This document shows, piece by piece, positions 27,875 to 36,941 of a stretch of 64,000 bases of DNA (the stretch's first letter is position 1; each line of letters begins with the position of its first letter). The stretch is from JACADW01 sp963747985 (lineage in GTDB: Bacteria > Acidobacteriota > UBA6911). The stretch lies in the NCBI GenBank assembly GCA_963747985.1, contig CAVVHG010000005.1, positions 124,001 to 188,000 of the forward strand, written 5' to 3'. The notes under the pieces were generated by a model. That model ran no database searches. It was not told the DNA's origin and worked only from the letters and a program-made list of their open reading frames with translations. Both the position numbers and the translations under genes were made by a program.

Positions 27875-27883
27875 TGCTATACT
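27875..27883 (+). promoter_or_regulatory. Extended -10 promoter, start point near the ATG of the MBL gene
   Basis: TGCTATACT, a TGn extended -10 with a good hexamer. Counting seven bases from the hexamer places the expected transcription start at 27890, exactly the A of the ATG, which would make the mRNA leaderless. No near-consensus -35 at 17 bases. Confidence 0.5.
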
Positions 27884-27889
27884 GCAGCC

Positions 27890-28633
27890 ATGACATCCGT
27901 GCGGATCCTCTTCCTTGGCGCGGGCGATGCATTCAGCGCAGGAGGTCGCCACCAGGCGGGCTACCTGGTCATCGGCGACGGGACCTCGATCCTGCTCGAC
28001 TGCGGGGCCACCGCTCTCACGTCACTCAAGCGGGAACGAATACCTGCAGGCTCCATAGACGCCATATTCCTGAGCCACCTCCACGGGGATCATTTCTCGG
28101 GGCTGCCATTCCTCTTTCTCGAATCCACCTATGTGGAACCGCGCCGGCGCCCGCTTCGCATCGCCGGCCCGCCCGGTACTGCCGACCGCGTCTATGGACT
28201 CTTCCGTACCATGTACAGGGACGCAGGATCACGGCCGCTCCCTTTCGAGCTCGATTTCGTCGAACTCGAGCCGGGCACAAAGGTTCGCACGGGCTCCGTC
28301 ATCGTCGAGCCGTTCCGCGTACCGCACCAGCGAGACGAACTCTCACTCGGTCTCGAGTTGATGCTGGACGGCCGCAGGATCGTCTATTCCGGCGACACGG
28401 GATGGACGGAGGAACTGGTTACGAGGTCGGAGGGAACCGACCTGTTCATCTGCGAATGTTCCTTCTTCGAAACGAGAGCGGATTTCCACCTCGACTATCC
28501 GAGAATCGCCGAGAACAGGCACAGACTCGGAACGAAGCGCCTTGTCCTTACGCATCTCGGCGCGGAGGTGCTTGCACGGCGGGACCTGATCGACATCGAA
28601 CTTGCCCACGACGGCCTGAGCATCGAACTGTAA
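27890..28633 (+). CDS. MBL-fold metallohydrolase (RNase Z/PhnP-like)
   Basis: 247-residue metallo-beta-lactamase-fold enzyme. The metal site is SHLHGDHFSG; further ligands appear in PFRVPHQRDE, YSGDTGWTEE and a late THLGAEVL. The start resembles RNase Z (RILFLGAGDAFSAGGRHQAGYLV) but the long tRNA-binding arm of RNase Z is not evident, so a general phosphodiesterase is as likely. It is divergent from ttcA. No ribosome binding site lies just before the ATG, in keeping with a leaderless transcript. Confidence 0.8.
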   Translation: MTSVRILFLGAGDAFSAGGRHQAGYLVIGDGTSILLDCGATALTSLKRERIPAGSIDAIFLSHLHGDHFSGLPFLFLESTYVEPRRRPLRIAGPPGTADRVYGLFRTMYRDAGSRPLPFELDFVELEPGTKVRTGSVIVEPFRVPHQRDELSLGLELMLDGRRIVYSGDTGWTEELVTRSEGTDLFICECSFFETRADFHLDYPRIAENRHRLGTKRLVLTHLGAEVLARRDLIDIELAHDGLSIEL

Positions 28634-28702
28634 TACGCGTGCAGGCGCGCTTCTTGTCCTCGCCGGCGGCGCGCCACCCGCCTCACCGCCCCAAAGGTCG
28701 CG

Positions 28703-29143
28703 TCACTTGAAATCGCGGTACGAGACTGCCAGGGCGAGGATAAGTGCTACGAGGATCGACCCGGCTGTCTCGGCTCCCGCCCTGTAGCCCAGCAGTGGTA
28801 TGCGCAGGATCGAGAGAATCGCCCCGGCGCCGATGGCACAGAGCAACGCATACCAGGCCCACATCTGCCTGCGCCGGAAGGCGGTGGCGGCCACCCATGC
28901 CAGCAGGATCCCGCTGGAGACCGCATAGCACGCCGCCGTGGCGCGCCTGCCGCGGATGGCCTTGGGCAGCTCAGGGTTGACCTGCGCGAGCGTGTCCATC
29001 GAAACACCGGAGATCGAGTCCGTGGAACCGAAGTAGGCAATGTACAGGGACTCCAGGCCGCCCAGGGAGATCAACAGTCCGACCGCCATGAGCAGCAGCC
29101 ACCCGAATGTCAAAGTCAGCGATTTTCTATCGGCATCCATCAT
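28703..29143 (-). CDS. Hypothetical four-span membrane protein
   Basis: 146 residues with four hydrophobic segments (about 12-34, 70-88, 94-112, 118-138) and no motif I recognise. The long loop between spans 1 and 2 is polar. GGGAGGG lies just upstream of tandem ATGs at 29143 and 29140; either may start. It converges with the MBL gene and has no evident operon partner. Confidence 0.6.
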   Translation of the reverse strand: MMDADRKSLTLTFGWLLLMAVGLLISLGGLESLYIAYFGSTDSISGVSMDTLAQVNPELPKAIRGRRATAACYAVSSGILLAWVAATAFRRRQMWAWYALLCAIGAGAILSILRIPLLGYRAGAETAGSILVALILALAVSYRDFK

Positions 29144-29346
29144 TTACCCTCCCGTCCAGCATTGATTTCAATCGAACGCTCAAGAGCGCGACGGCACGCG
29201 GCGCGGAAGTCCGCTTCGCCACGCGTCCCGGGTCTGTGCCACCGATCGTGCGCGCAGTCGATGGGGCCACGGTCGCCAAACCGCTCCGACAAGGAACCGC
29301 CCCGGAATCCGGGCGAAGGCAGCCGAATGCACCGCTTGATCCCTTC

Positions 29347-30129
29347 CTAGCGGATCGGGGAATAGGCCGCCGAACGATATAAAGCGATCTGGATTACGCT
29401 CGAGATCTGCCCGTACTTTTCGATGGACTCCTTCCGCACCTTGACCCACTCAGGATCCGCGGCAAACGCATTCCAGGCCTTCTCGCGCGCCGCCAGGTCT
29501 TCAAACGGGATGAGGTACGTCAGGTTGGGCATGTTCTGACCGAACGCCGTCGAGGAGTACAGGATCGGGTGTACGCCGGCACGGTGGAAGATCCTGATCT
29601 CCGGACCTGCGAATCGCTCGTGCAGTGCGCGCAATTGGCGCCAGGTGGGCGAATGATACACGCGCAGCTCGAAAATCCTCGATGCGCCGCGGGGCTCCGC
29701 GTCGTTCTTGACTTCGGGGCAGTAGTCCGTTGCTTCGAGCAATGAAGTCGAGAAATGCTCGTACGGCTGCTCAGGGTGGGTCTCCCAGGTCTCGTAGGCT
29801 TTCGCCAATTCCTCATCGCCCATGATCTTCGAGCGCACGTTCCATAGCTCTTCGACCGACTGGAAACCGAGGATCACGGCCACCTGGGGCATGTGCGGAG
29901 CCACCAGCGCCTCCAGAACGATCTCGGGGCCTGTGTGTACCCTGCTGAGCGCGGGCAGTGACGCCTTGGCGATGTGATCCTGGATGCGCGCCATCTGCGT
30001 GCCGTTCTTGAGATAGTAATTCTCGAGCGTGAACACGCGTCGCTTCCCGGGCTCCACGCCTTGCGCTCCCACCGATGCCAACATCCCGATCCCTCCCATG
30101 AATCCCATGAACGATCTTCGATGAATCAT
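29347..30129 (-). CDS. NIPSNAP-family protein with Tat-type signal
   Basis: 260 residues. The N-terminus MIHRRSFMGFMGGIGMLASVGA has a twin-arginine-like motif and hydrophobic core, so the protein is probably exported. Two similar halves of the NIPSNAP dimeric alpha-beta barrel follow: FTLENYYLKNGTQM with later GFQSVEEL, and FELRVYHSPTWRQL with YLIPFEDLAAREKAW. ATG 30129 has GGAGG five bases upstream, better than the GTG at 30141. It follows the HEAT-type gene by 19 bases. Function in the family is poorly known. Confidence 0.78.
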   Translation of the reverse strand: MIHRRSFMGFMGGIGMLASVGAQGVEPGKRRVFTLENYYLKNGTQMARIQDHIAKASLPALSRVHTGPEIVLEALVAPHMPQVAVILGFQSVEELWNVRSKIMGDEELAKAYETWETHPEQPYEHFSTSLLEATDYCPEVKNDAEPRGASRIFELRVYHSPTWRQLRALHERFAGPEIRIFHRAGVHPILYSSTAFGQNMPNLTYLIPFEDLAAREKAWNAFAADPEWVKVRKESIEKYGQISSVIQIALYRSAAYSPIR

Positions 30130-30148
30130 CACAACCTCCACGCGATTC

Positions 30149-30799
30149 TCAGAGAATCTCCTTCCTGTGTTTGTGCAGAAACCGCTCCGCCTTCTTCCTG
30201 GTGGCCGGGCGTGTGTTCTCCAATTGCCTCCTGATAAGTCTTATCACGGGACCCTTGTCCTCGATCCGGTCGAAGAATTGATCGAAGGACTTGATGGCAT
30301 GCCCAAGTGCGATGTTGCGGCATTCCGGCGTCCGGTATTCGGCCTGCTCCACCTTCAGCAGCTCCGCCGTGATCCGGTTACAGAGCGACGGCTTGGCTTT
30401 GGCGATTCGAGCTGCGGCTCCTATCACGTTTGCGCCTGTAATCATTACAGGCCCGGGGATCGGGGCGAAGTATCTGTCGAAGATCTTCTCGAACTTCTTC
30501 CGGCCGTCGACCGCCGCGAGATTGGCAAGAATCCACGCGGCATTCCACTGGAATATCTTGTTTTCGCTGTCGAGGAGACCTGCGAGGAAATCGAAATGCG
30601 GGTAGAGAGCCAAGGGCCATTTCTCACTGATGATCAGGAGGACCTTGGCGCAGCCGTACCTGACCCGCGCTTCTCTGGCAGCGAGCCCTTCGAATATCGA
30701 CGCGATCTGGTCAGGATTGCGGGCAACCGTTCCCGCAACGCGGTTCGGGTCGGCGCCATTCCTGCTGAATAGCCGGGCTACGTCTTTGCCGTCGGTCAC
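30149..30799 (-). CDS. HEAT/ARM-repeat-like helical protein
   Basis: 216 residues built of alpha-helical repeats, for example ASIFEGLAAREARVRYGCAK, FLAGLLDSENKIFQWNAAW, ILANLAAVDG and GANVIGAAARIAKAKPSLC. Such repeats form protein-binding solenoids. The GTG at 30799 has GGAGG five bases upstream and was preferred to the ATG at 30925, whose extra 42 residues look non-coding. It is upstream of, and probably co-transcribed with, the NIPSNAP gene. No enzymatic motif seen. Confidence 0.6.
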   Translation of the reverse strand: MTDGKDVARLFSRNGADPNRVAGTVARNPDQIASIFEGLAAREARVRYGCAKVLLIISEKWPLALYPHFDFLAGLLDSENKIFQWNAAWILANLAAVDGRKKFEKIFDRYFAPIPGPVMITGANVIGAAARIAKAKPSLCNRITAELLKVEQAEYRTPECRNIALGHAIKSFDQFFDRIEDKGPVIRLIRRQLENTRPATRKKAERFLHKHRKEIL

Positions 30800-31023
30800 A
30801 GGCCCTCCATTGCCGGGCGGCCCCTCCGGAAGTACATGCGCGGACTGTGGCTGGAGGCTCTCCCACCGTTGCCGGTCCACACCGGCAGGATGCATTCTAC
30901 CTCCATCGCGCACGGTTTCAGGCACACGATGTTGAATCCGGCCGGGAGTAAGCCGATACGGAATGATGGCGCCCGCTGTACTATCGGGTTCACGGGAAGC
31001 CGAAGGATGGTCCGGAGGTGAGC

Positions 31024-34000
31024 ATGGAAGGTCTGATTCTATTCGTCGTGTTTGTGGTGGTGGTACTTCCGATGCTCAGCTTCATCCTCGTCCTTTCGGC
31101 CCGTCATCGTCTTCAGACACTCGAGCGGCTGGTCCGCGACCTCGAGCATTCCGAAGACGCACTGCGACGCCAGTTCAAGGAACTCGAGCATTCGCTCCAG
31201 GCTACGCGGCCGGGCCCGACGCCGTCCACCCCGCCGGAAGAGAAGATCAGTGCTCCTCCTGCGGCCCCAAAGCCTGTAGCGACAGCCCCCGTCCCCGAAA
31301 GACCTGCGCGCGAGGCGCCGCCCTCTGTTCGGATGCCTGAACCGAGCCACCCTCCAAAGCCCATTGCCGTTCCGCCACCGGTTCGCATCGCAGAACCGCT
31401 GGCGACGCCTCCTGCGGCACAAGCAGAGGCAGGCCCACGCGCCCCACGAGTACCCCCGCCGCCGCCGCGATCGTCTCCCGCTTTTGACTGGGAGGGACTG
31501 GTGGGAGTGAAGCTCTTCTCCTGGATAGCGGGAATTGCGCTGACGCTCGCCGCCGTCTTCTTCCTGCGCTATTCGATCGAACGAGGCTGGTTGAGCGCGC
31601 CGATCAGAATGACCATTGGAATCCTCGTGGGGATGACACTCCTTGTGCTCTGCGAACTGAAAGCCGCGGGCAAGTACAGAGTCACCGCCAACGCCCTTGA
31701 TGCAGCCGGGGTAGCGATCCTCTTTTCGACGTTGTTCGCAGCCAACGCCCTGTGGCACCTGGTCGGTCCCGGACCGACATTCTTCCTCCTTGTGCTGGTC
31801 ACAGCCGTGGCTGTTCTCCTGTCAATCCGCCACGATTCGATATTCATCGCATTGCTCGGCCTGCTCGGCGGGTTCGCAACGCCAGCCCTTCTTTCTACCG
31901 GGGAAGATCGGCCGGTTTCGCTCTTCGGCTACCTCCTGCTGCTCAACGCCGGCCTTGCGTGGGTGGCATACAGGAAGCGGTGGAATCTCCTTACCGTACT
32001 GTGCCTGGTCTTCACGACAATCTATCAGTGGGTGTGGGTCGGACGTTTTCTTGGGCCGGACAGGCTGCCGCTCGCGGCCGGGATCTTCCTCGTCTTTCCA
32101 ATCCTGAGTTTCGCGGCACTGGTGTTCGCCGGAAGCGAGCCGGCCAAAGGAAAGGGGTGGTCGGCACTCTCGGGGCAAACTGCGAACATCAGCGCTGCTC
32201 TCCCATTGCTGTTCGCGCTCTACATGGCGGTGGTGCCCGGGTACGGTGCGCGGTTCGGTATCCTGTTCGGTTTTCTTCTGTGCCTCGATATCGGCCTGTT
32301 TGCGATTGCGGTGATGCGTGGACCGGAGATCCTCCACTGCGCGGGGGCGCTGACGACTCTGCTCGTATTCGCGGTCTGGTTGAGGAGCTCATACAGCAGC
32401 GGCGCCTGGCCTGTCATCCTCGCGTTCGTAGCTGCTTTCGCACTCCTCTACCTTTCTGCACCGCTCGTTGCAGACCGTCTCTCACGAAGCTTCAAAGGAT
32501 TTGGCGGGCGGGCGGTCTTTGCCGCCCCGTTGCTCCTGTTCGTATTCCCGGTTCTTGCGTTTATCGAGAAGCAATCCGCTTCTCCCTGGCTGCTCTTTGC
32601 CGTTCTGCTACCGCTCGCCCTCCTGGTCACGGTGCAGGCGATTTTCACCGGACGGGGGGCACTCTATTTCGTCGCAGCATTCTTCGTCCTGGCGACGGAG
32701 GCAGCCTGGTCCGCTGCGCATCTCGAACCCGGACGGTTGCTGTCGGCCCTGGCTGTCTACGGCGTGTTCGGGATCTATTTCCTCGTCGTCCCGCTGTCAG
32801 CGAGACTCTGGAAGCGGCCGCTCGAGCCGGAAGCGGGAAGCGGGCTGGTGCTGCTCGGGAGCATCCTGCTTCTGCTCTTCCTGACCACCGGTCCGGTCGC
32901 GCAAAATGCCCTTTGGGGGCTTGCGCTCTTGCTGTCGTTGCTCTCCCTCGGCCTGCTGTGGGTTTCCGGATGGGCCGGCCTTCCGCTGATCTCAATCGCG
33001 GGGCTTGTTCTTTCGTGGCTGGTCCTGGCCGTGTGGTGGTCGGCTGCCGCCGTCGCTTCAGTCTTCCTCCCGGCCCTGTTCGTAATCGGCGGGTTTTCAC
33101 TGTTGACCCTGGGCGGGGCTGCCTGGCAGGCGAGGAGGACCGCCGAACTTCAGACGACCGGTATCGGCCCTTATCTGGCCATCACGGGCCATCTGTTCCT
33201 GCTGTTCGCGGCCACGCAACGTTCACTGGCCCTTCCGCCATGGCCGATCTTCGGATTGATGCTGGTCCTGGACCTGGCTCTGGGCGCCGCAGCGTTGTGG
33301 CTACGCTCGGGGAACCTGCAGCTCGGCGCTCTCGCGACCTCGGCATTCGTGATCTGCGCGTGGGCTTCGGTAGCATCGGAATCGCCCTGGCCGAGCGTTG
33401 CTATCCTTTCGGCTCTGCTTCTCGTTGCCTTCTCTTTGGTGTGGATCTACCTGGCACGGCGTGCAAGGATGGCCGGGGATCCGGGCTTCATCGCGGCCGG
33501 CGTGGCAGTTTCATTCATGGGGCAGGCCATCGCAATGGTGGCGGCTAACCAGCCTGGCTCTCCGTCCATGCTCCTGCTGCTCGCCTGTCATCTGGTGCTG
33601 ATGGGCGCGTTGCTCTGGCTGTCATGGCACGCGCGCTGGCACCTGTTGCCGCTCCTCGCCGTCGCCACGACGGGCCTGGCCGGATTTCTACTGCAAGTCA
33701 GGCCGCAGGCACCATGGTCCTGGCAGGAGAAATTGGTGTTCGCTGCGACCATGTACGGGCTTTTCCTGGCCTATCCGCTCGTCCTCGGCCGCAGGGCGGG
33801 AAGACTGCTGCAGCCGTACCTGGCAGCGGTCCTGGCCGGCGGCGTCGCTTTCTTCCTCGCCAGACAAAGCATGCTCGAGGGCGGGCTGGCATCGGTCGTT
33901 GGAATCCTGCCGGTCGCAGAAGCCCTCCTGACCTGCCTTCTGCTGGCACAGTTGCTTCGACTGGAACCGCCGGGTGAGAGGGTTCTCGGGCGTCTCGCCC

Positions 34001-34716
34001 TGGTTGCCGGAACTGCGCTCGCGTTCATCACGATCGCTATCCCTCTGCAGCTGGAGAAGGAATGGATAACCATCGGTTGGGCGTTGGAGGGCGCGGCGCT
34101 GGCGTGGCTTTGCGGCCGAATCCCGCACCGGGGGCTGTTCCTCGCGTCCAACGGGCTGCTGGCCGCGGTCTTTGTCCGTCTCGCGCTCAACCCGTCGGTC
34201 TTTGAGTACCAGGCTCGTGGCCTGAGGATCTGGAACTGGTACCTGTACACCTACCTGATCTGTGGCGCGGCAATGTTTGCCGGAGCGTTTTTCCTGTCGA
34301 GGGCGCGCGGATGGACTCCGGTCGGGCTGCGATACGCACCGGGCTTCCTGACAGGGGGCGGGACAATCCTGCTCTTCCTGCTCCTGAATATCGAGATTGC
34401 GGATTTCTACTCGGGGGGGCCAACCATCACTTTCAACTTCTCGGCCACACTTGCCCAGGACCTGACCTACACGCTCGGGTGGGCTGCATTCGCGCTCGGG
34501 ATGCTCGGGGCTGGGCTTGTGCTCAAGAGCAGGCCTGCCAGGATCGCGGCGCTCCTTCTGCTGGTCGGGACTGTCCTGAAGTGTTTCCTGCATGACCTTG
34601 GAAGGCTCGGGGGGTTGTACCGCGTGGGCTCGTTCGTGGGGCTGGCAGTCTGCCTGGCCCTCGTGGCCCTGCTCCTCCAGAGGTTCGTGCTGTCGGGCGC
34701 CCGGGAGGGAAAATGA
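31024..34716 (+). CDS. DUF2339 large polytopic membrane protein
   Basis: 1,230 residues. An N-terminal membrane helix and a short coiled coil (about 25-60) are followed by a proline/alanine-rich linker (about 65-155) and then a long series of roughly 30 hydrophobic helices, beginning FDWEGLVGVKLFSWIAGIAL. That layout and the WEGLVGVKLFSWIAG segment are the hallmark of DUF2339. GGAGG lies five bases before ATG 31024, so this start was chosen over GTG 31018. It overlaps the next gene by four bases. The family is widespread and its role is unknown; an envelope role is inference. Confidence 0.85.
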   Translation: MEGLILFVVFVVVVLPMLSFILVLSARHRLQTLERLVRDLEHSEDALRRQFKELEHSLQATRPGPTPSTPPEEKISAPPAAPKPVATAPVPERPAREAPPSVRMPEPSHPPKPIAVPPPVRIAEPLATPPAAQAEAGPRAPRVPPPPPRSSPAFDWEGLVGVKLFSWIAGIALTLAAVFFLRYSIERGWLSAPIRMTIGILVGMTLLVLCELKAAGKYRVTANALDAAGVAILFSTLFAANALWHLVGPGPTFFLLVLVTAVAVLLSIRHDSIFIALLGLLGGFATPALLSTGEDRPVSLFGYLLLLNAGLAWVAYRKRWNLLTVLCLVFTTIYQWVWVGRFLGPDRLPLAAGIFLVFPILSFAALVFAGSEPAKGKGWSALSGQTANISAALPLLFALYMAVVPGYGARFGILFGFLLCLDIGLFAIAVMRGPEILHCAGALTTLLVFAVWLRSSYSSGAWPVILAFVAAFALLYLSAPLVADRLSRSFKGFGGRAVFAAPLLLFVFPVLAFIEKQSASPWLLFAVLLPLALLVTVQAIFTGRGALYFVAAFFVLATEAAWSAAHLEPGRLLSALAVYGVFGIYFLVVPLSARLWKRPLEPEAGSGLVLLGSILLLLFLTTGPVAQNALWGLALLLSLLSLGLLWVSGWAGLPLISIAGLVLSWLVLAVWWSAAAVASVFLPALFVIGGFSLLTLGGAAWQARRTAELQTTGIGPYLAITGHLFLLFAATQRSLALPPWPIFGLMLVLDLALGAAALWLRSGNLQLGALATSAFVICAWASVASESPWPSVAILSALLLVAFSLVWIYLARRARMAGDPGFIAAGVAVSFMGQAIAMVAANQPGSPSMLLLLACHLVLMGALLWLSWHARWHLLPLLAVATTGLAGFLLQVRPQAPWSWQEKLVFAATMYGLFLAYPLVLGRRAGRLLQPYLAAVLAGGVAFFLARQSMLEGGLASVVGILPVAEALLTCLLLAQLLRLEPPGERVLGRLALVAGTALAFITIAIPLQLEKEWITIGWALEGAALAWLCGRIPHRGLFLASNGLLAAVFVRLALNPSVFEYQARGLRIWNWYLYTYLICGAAMFAGAFFLSRARGWTPVGLRYAPGFLTGGGTILLFLLLNIEIADFYSGGPTITFNFSATLAQDLTYTLGWAAFALGMLGAGLVLKSRPARIAALLLLVGTVLKCFLHDLGRLGGLYRVGSFVGLAVCLALVALLLQRFVLSGAREGK

Positions 34717-36776
34717 CTCGCGCGTTGAAGATCATGTCTATCATGGTAGTCGTTGTCTGCCTGGTCGTTCTGGCTGAGGCCGAGCCGGCCGGTCCGCGGC
34801 CGGGATCCTTCCGCTACGGAAGAACGGTCCTGCCCGGCGGACATGGCCCCAACCGTCTTGCCCTGGATGCCGCCGTGCTTGCGGGTGGCAGCCGCTTCTT
34901 CGTATCAAGGATCGGAGGGCGCGACGGCGCCGGCGAAGCGACGTACGTCGCCGAACATGGTCTGGGTGATCTCCGGATGTACGACGCATCCGGCCGGGAG
35001 GTCCCCTATCTCCTGATCAGTCCACCCCCGCGGGAGCGACGTTGGATCAGGGGGCGCCTGGTTTCCGTCGCGGCGACCAAAAAGACGAGCGGCTTCGAGG
35101 TCGACCTGGGATCGATGGCCGATGTGGATCGAATGCAGATCGCCGGTCTTCCTGTCCCGTTTCTCAAGCGCGTACAACTTGAAGGCAGCGGCGACAGGAT
35201 GCGGTGGACGCTCCTGGTTGCCGAAGGCACGCTTTTCGATTTGCCTGAGGAGGACCTCCGCCGCCTCGAGCTCGAATTCCAGCCCGGCGAATATCGCTAC
35301 CTGCGTTTGACATGGGACGACCGGACTAGCGGCCGCGTTCCGATGCCCGCCTCGGCTGCCGCGCGGGCCGTTGGCGCCAGCCCGGTGGCCTCGCCCCTCC
35401 GCATCGACGTACCTTTTGAACGGCGCGCGAGCGAACCCGGGGTGAGTCGATACCGGCTTCGGCTCCCAGGGCCGTACCTTCCAGTCACCGCGATTGATTT
35501 GAACTGTGGCGGCGGGGACATTCTCCGCAGCGCGCAGGTTACGGAGGCTCAACTCTCGGGGGCGGAGGTTGTTCCGGTTCAACTCGGATCCGGGACCCTG
35601 CGTCGCGCGCTCCGCGGCGATCTCGCGGCGGCAGAGCTCCAAGTCCCGATCCTGGCTCCGACCGAGGCGGAGCTGGAGCTGATCGTGATCGACGGAAACA
35701 ACCCTCCCCTTGACTTGAGAAGCGTGTCGGCCCTGTTCGCGCAGCTGCCCTGGATCTACTTCGAGAGCCGGGAGGCAGGGCAGCTGACCGCGCGCTTCGG
35801 CCGGTCGGACCTGCGCGCCCCTCAATATGATCTCGAAGCGCGGCGGGAGGCGATCATGAAGACGCGCACAGTCGAGGCGCATTGGGGCGAGATCGCAAGC
35901 ACGCGCGTGGAAACTTCGGCCGAGGACGTACCGCCTCTGCCCGCCACAGGAGCGTCAATCGACGCCGGCGCATTCCGCTATTCGCGCGCTTTGCCTTCAA
36001 GCCGGAGAGGGCTCACGGCCGTGCCGCTCGATGCGGCTGTCCTTGCGCACAGCGACCTCGCTGATATCCGGGTGGCAAAGTCGGACGGCCGCCAGGTTCC
36101 CTACCTTCTGGAGAAAGTCGAGGAACCGCTCACGATCGACCTGCCGGGGCTGGAAGTCACGAGCCCCCCCGGTCGGCTCGGAGATCGCCGGCCAGGCTTC
36201 GTCGGTGCTCGAAGCTTCTATCGCCTGCGCCTGCCGTATGAGGGTCTTCCCGCCTCTCGCCTGGTTTTGCAGACAAGCGCACGTGTGTTTCAGCGCCGGG
36301 TCGTCGTCCTGGTCGAGAGGGATCCCCATGACCTGCGGAACGAGGCCTGGAGTGCGTCTGTAGGGGAGGCTGCGTGGAGGCACGGCGACCCGGAGGCTGC
36401 GGCGCCACCCCTGGTCCTGCAGCTTCCGCCCTTAAGGACTTCCGAGGCCCTGATCATGGTCGAGGAGGGCGACAACGCTTCGCTTCCTCTCGGCCCTCCT
36501 GAACTGCTTCTCCCCGGATACCGCCTGCGCTTCTTCCGCGAGGATGAAGGAAACCTGAACCTGCTCTACGGAAACCCTGGTCTCCCGGCGCCACGCTACG
36601 ATCTCGCTCTTCTGGCGCCCCGCCTGGTCGGAGCCGCTGCCCTGGAGATCACACCCGGCCCGGAAAACTCTTCCCCTGTCGAATCGGAGGCGGTGCCGCG
36701 CAGAGTCTTCTGGCTGGTCCTGGTCCTGGCCACAGCAGCACTTCTGGCACTGATCGTGCGCCTCCTCCGTCATTAG
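34713..36776 (+). CDS. DUF3999-type exported protein with C-terminal anchor
   Basis: 687 residues: signal peptide at about 1-25, a large exported region rich in beta-strand-like sequence in which a similar pattern occurs twice (FRYGRTVLPGG and FRYSRALPSSRRG, each followed by VAK/VPYLL-like segments), and a C-terminal membrane helix (FWLVLVLATAALLALIVRLL). DUF3999 proteins are commonly encoded beside DUF2339 proteins, and here the start codon overlaps the DUF2339 stop (ATGA). The two probably act together in the envelope. The stop is directly followed by an inverted repeat. Confidence 0.78.
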   Translation: MTRALKIMSIMVVVVCLVVLAEAEPAGPRPGSFRYGRTVLPGGHGPNRLALDAAVLAGGSRFFVSRIGGRDGAGEATYVAEHGLGDLRMYDASGREVPYLLISPPPRERRWIRGRLVSVAATKKTSGFEVDLGSMADVDRMQIAGLPVPFLKRVQLEGSGDRMRWTLLVAEGTLFDLPEEDLRRLELEFQPGEYRYLRLTWDDRTSGRVPMPASAAARAVGASPVASPLRIDVPFERRASEPGVSRYRLRLPGPYLPVTAIDLNCGGGDILRSAQVTEAQLSGAEVVPVQLGSGTLRRALRGDLAAAELQVPILAPTEAELELIVIDGNNPPLDLRSVSALFAQLPWIYFESREAGQLTARFGRSDLRAPQYDLEARREAIMKTRTVEAHWGEIASTRVETSAEDVPPLPATGASIDAGAFRYSRALPSSRRGLTAVPLDAAVLAHSDLADIRVAKSDGRQVPYLLEKVEEPLTIDLPGLEVTSPPGRLGDRRPGFVGARSFYRLRLPYEGLPASRLVLQTSARVFQRRVVVLVERDPHDLRNEAWSASVGEAAWRHGDPEAAAPPLVLQLPPLRTSEALIMVEEGDNASLPLGPPELLLPGYRLRFFREDEGNLNLLYGNPGLPAPRYDLALLAPRLVGAAALEITPGPENSSPVESEAVPRRVFWLVLVLATAALLALIVRLLRH

Positions 36777-36777
36777 G

Positions 36778-36855
36778 GTGCCAGGTCTTCGGAATTCAGT
36801 TCTGCTCGGGCCGAATCCGATCAGATGGCAAAACTGAATTCCGAAGACCTGGCAC
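36778..36855. repeat. Inverted-repeat element with 24-base perfect arms
   Basis: The left arm (36778-36801) begins GTGCCAGGTCTTCGGAATTC and is the exact reverse complement of 36832-36855; 30 bases separate them. It starts two bases after the DUF3999 stop and lies upstream of the EF-G gene. It could serve as a terminator, but the arm length and defined ends are more like a miniature or REP-like element. It differs in sequence from the one at 21597-21718 while sharing the design. Confidence 0.78.
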
Positions 36856-36941
36856 GCTATATTTGTCGTGGTCCGGCAACTGCGAACGGGTTATCCTAAG
36901 CGGCACGCCTTGGAGGCGCTGAAGCTGGAGCTCCGTCGGAA

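Noticed and set aside
31752..33548. A 598-codon plus-strand frame inside the DUF2339 gene
   Set aside because: Arg/Pro-rich out-of-frame reading; the DUF2339 frame has the membrane helices expected of a real protein.
36778..36855. Simple intrinsic terminator reading of the 24-base palindrome
   Set aside because: A terminator role is possible, but there is no T-run and the arms are far longer than needed, so I list it as a repeat.
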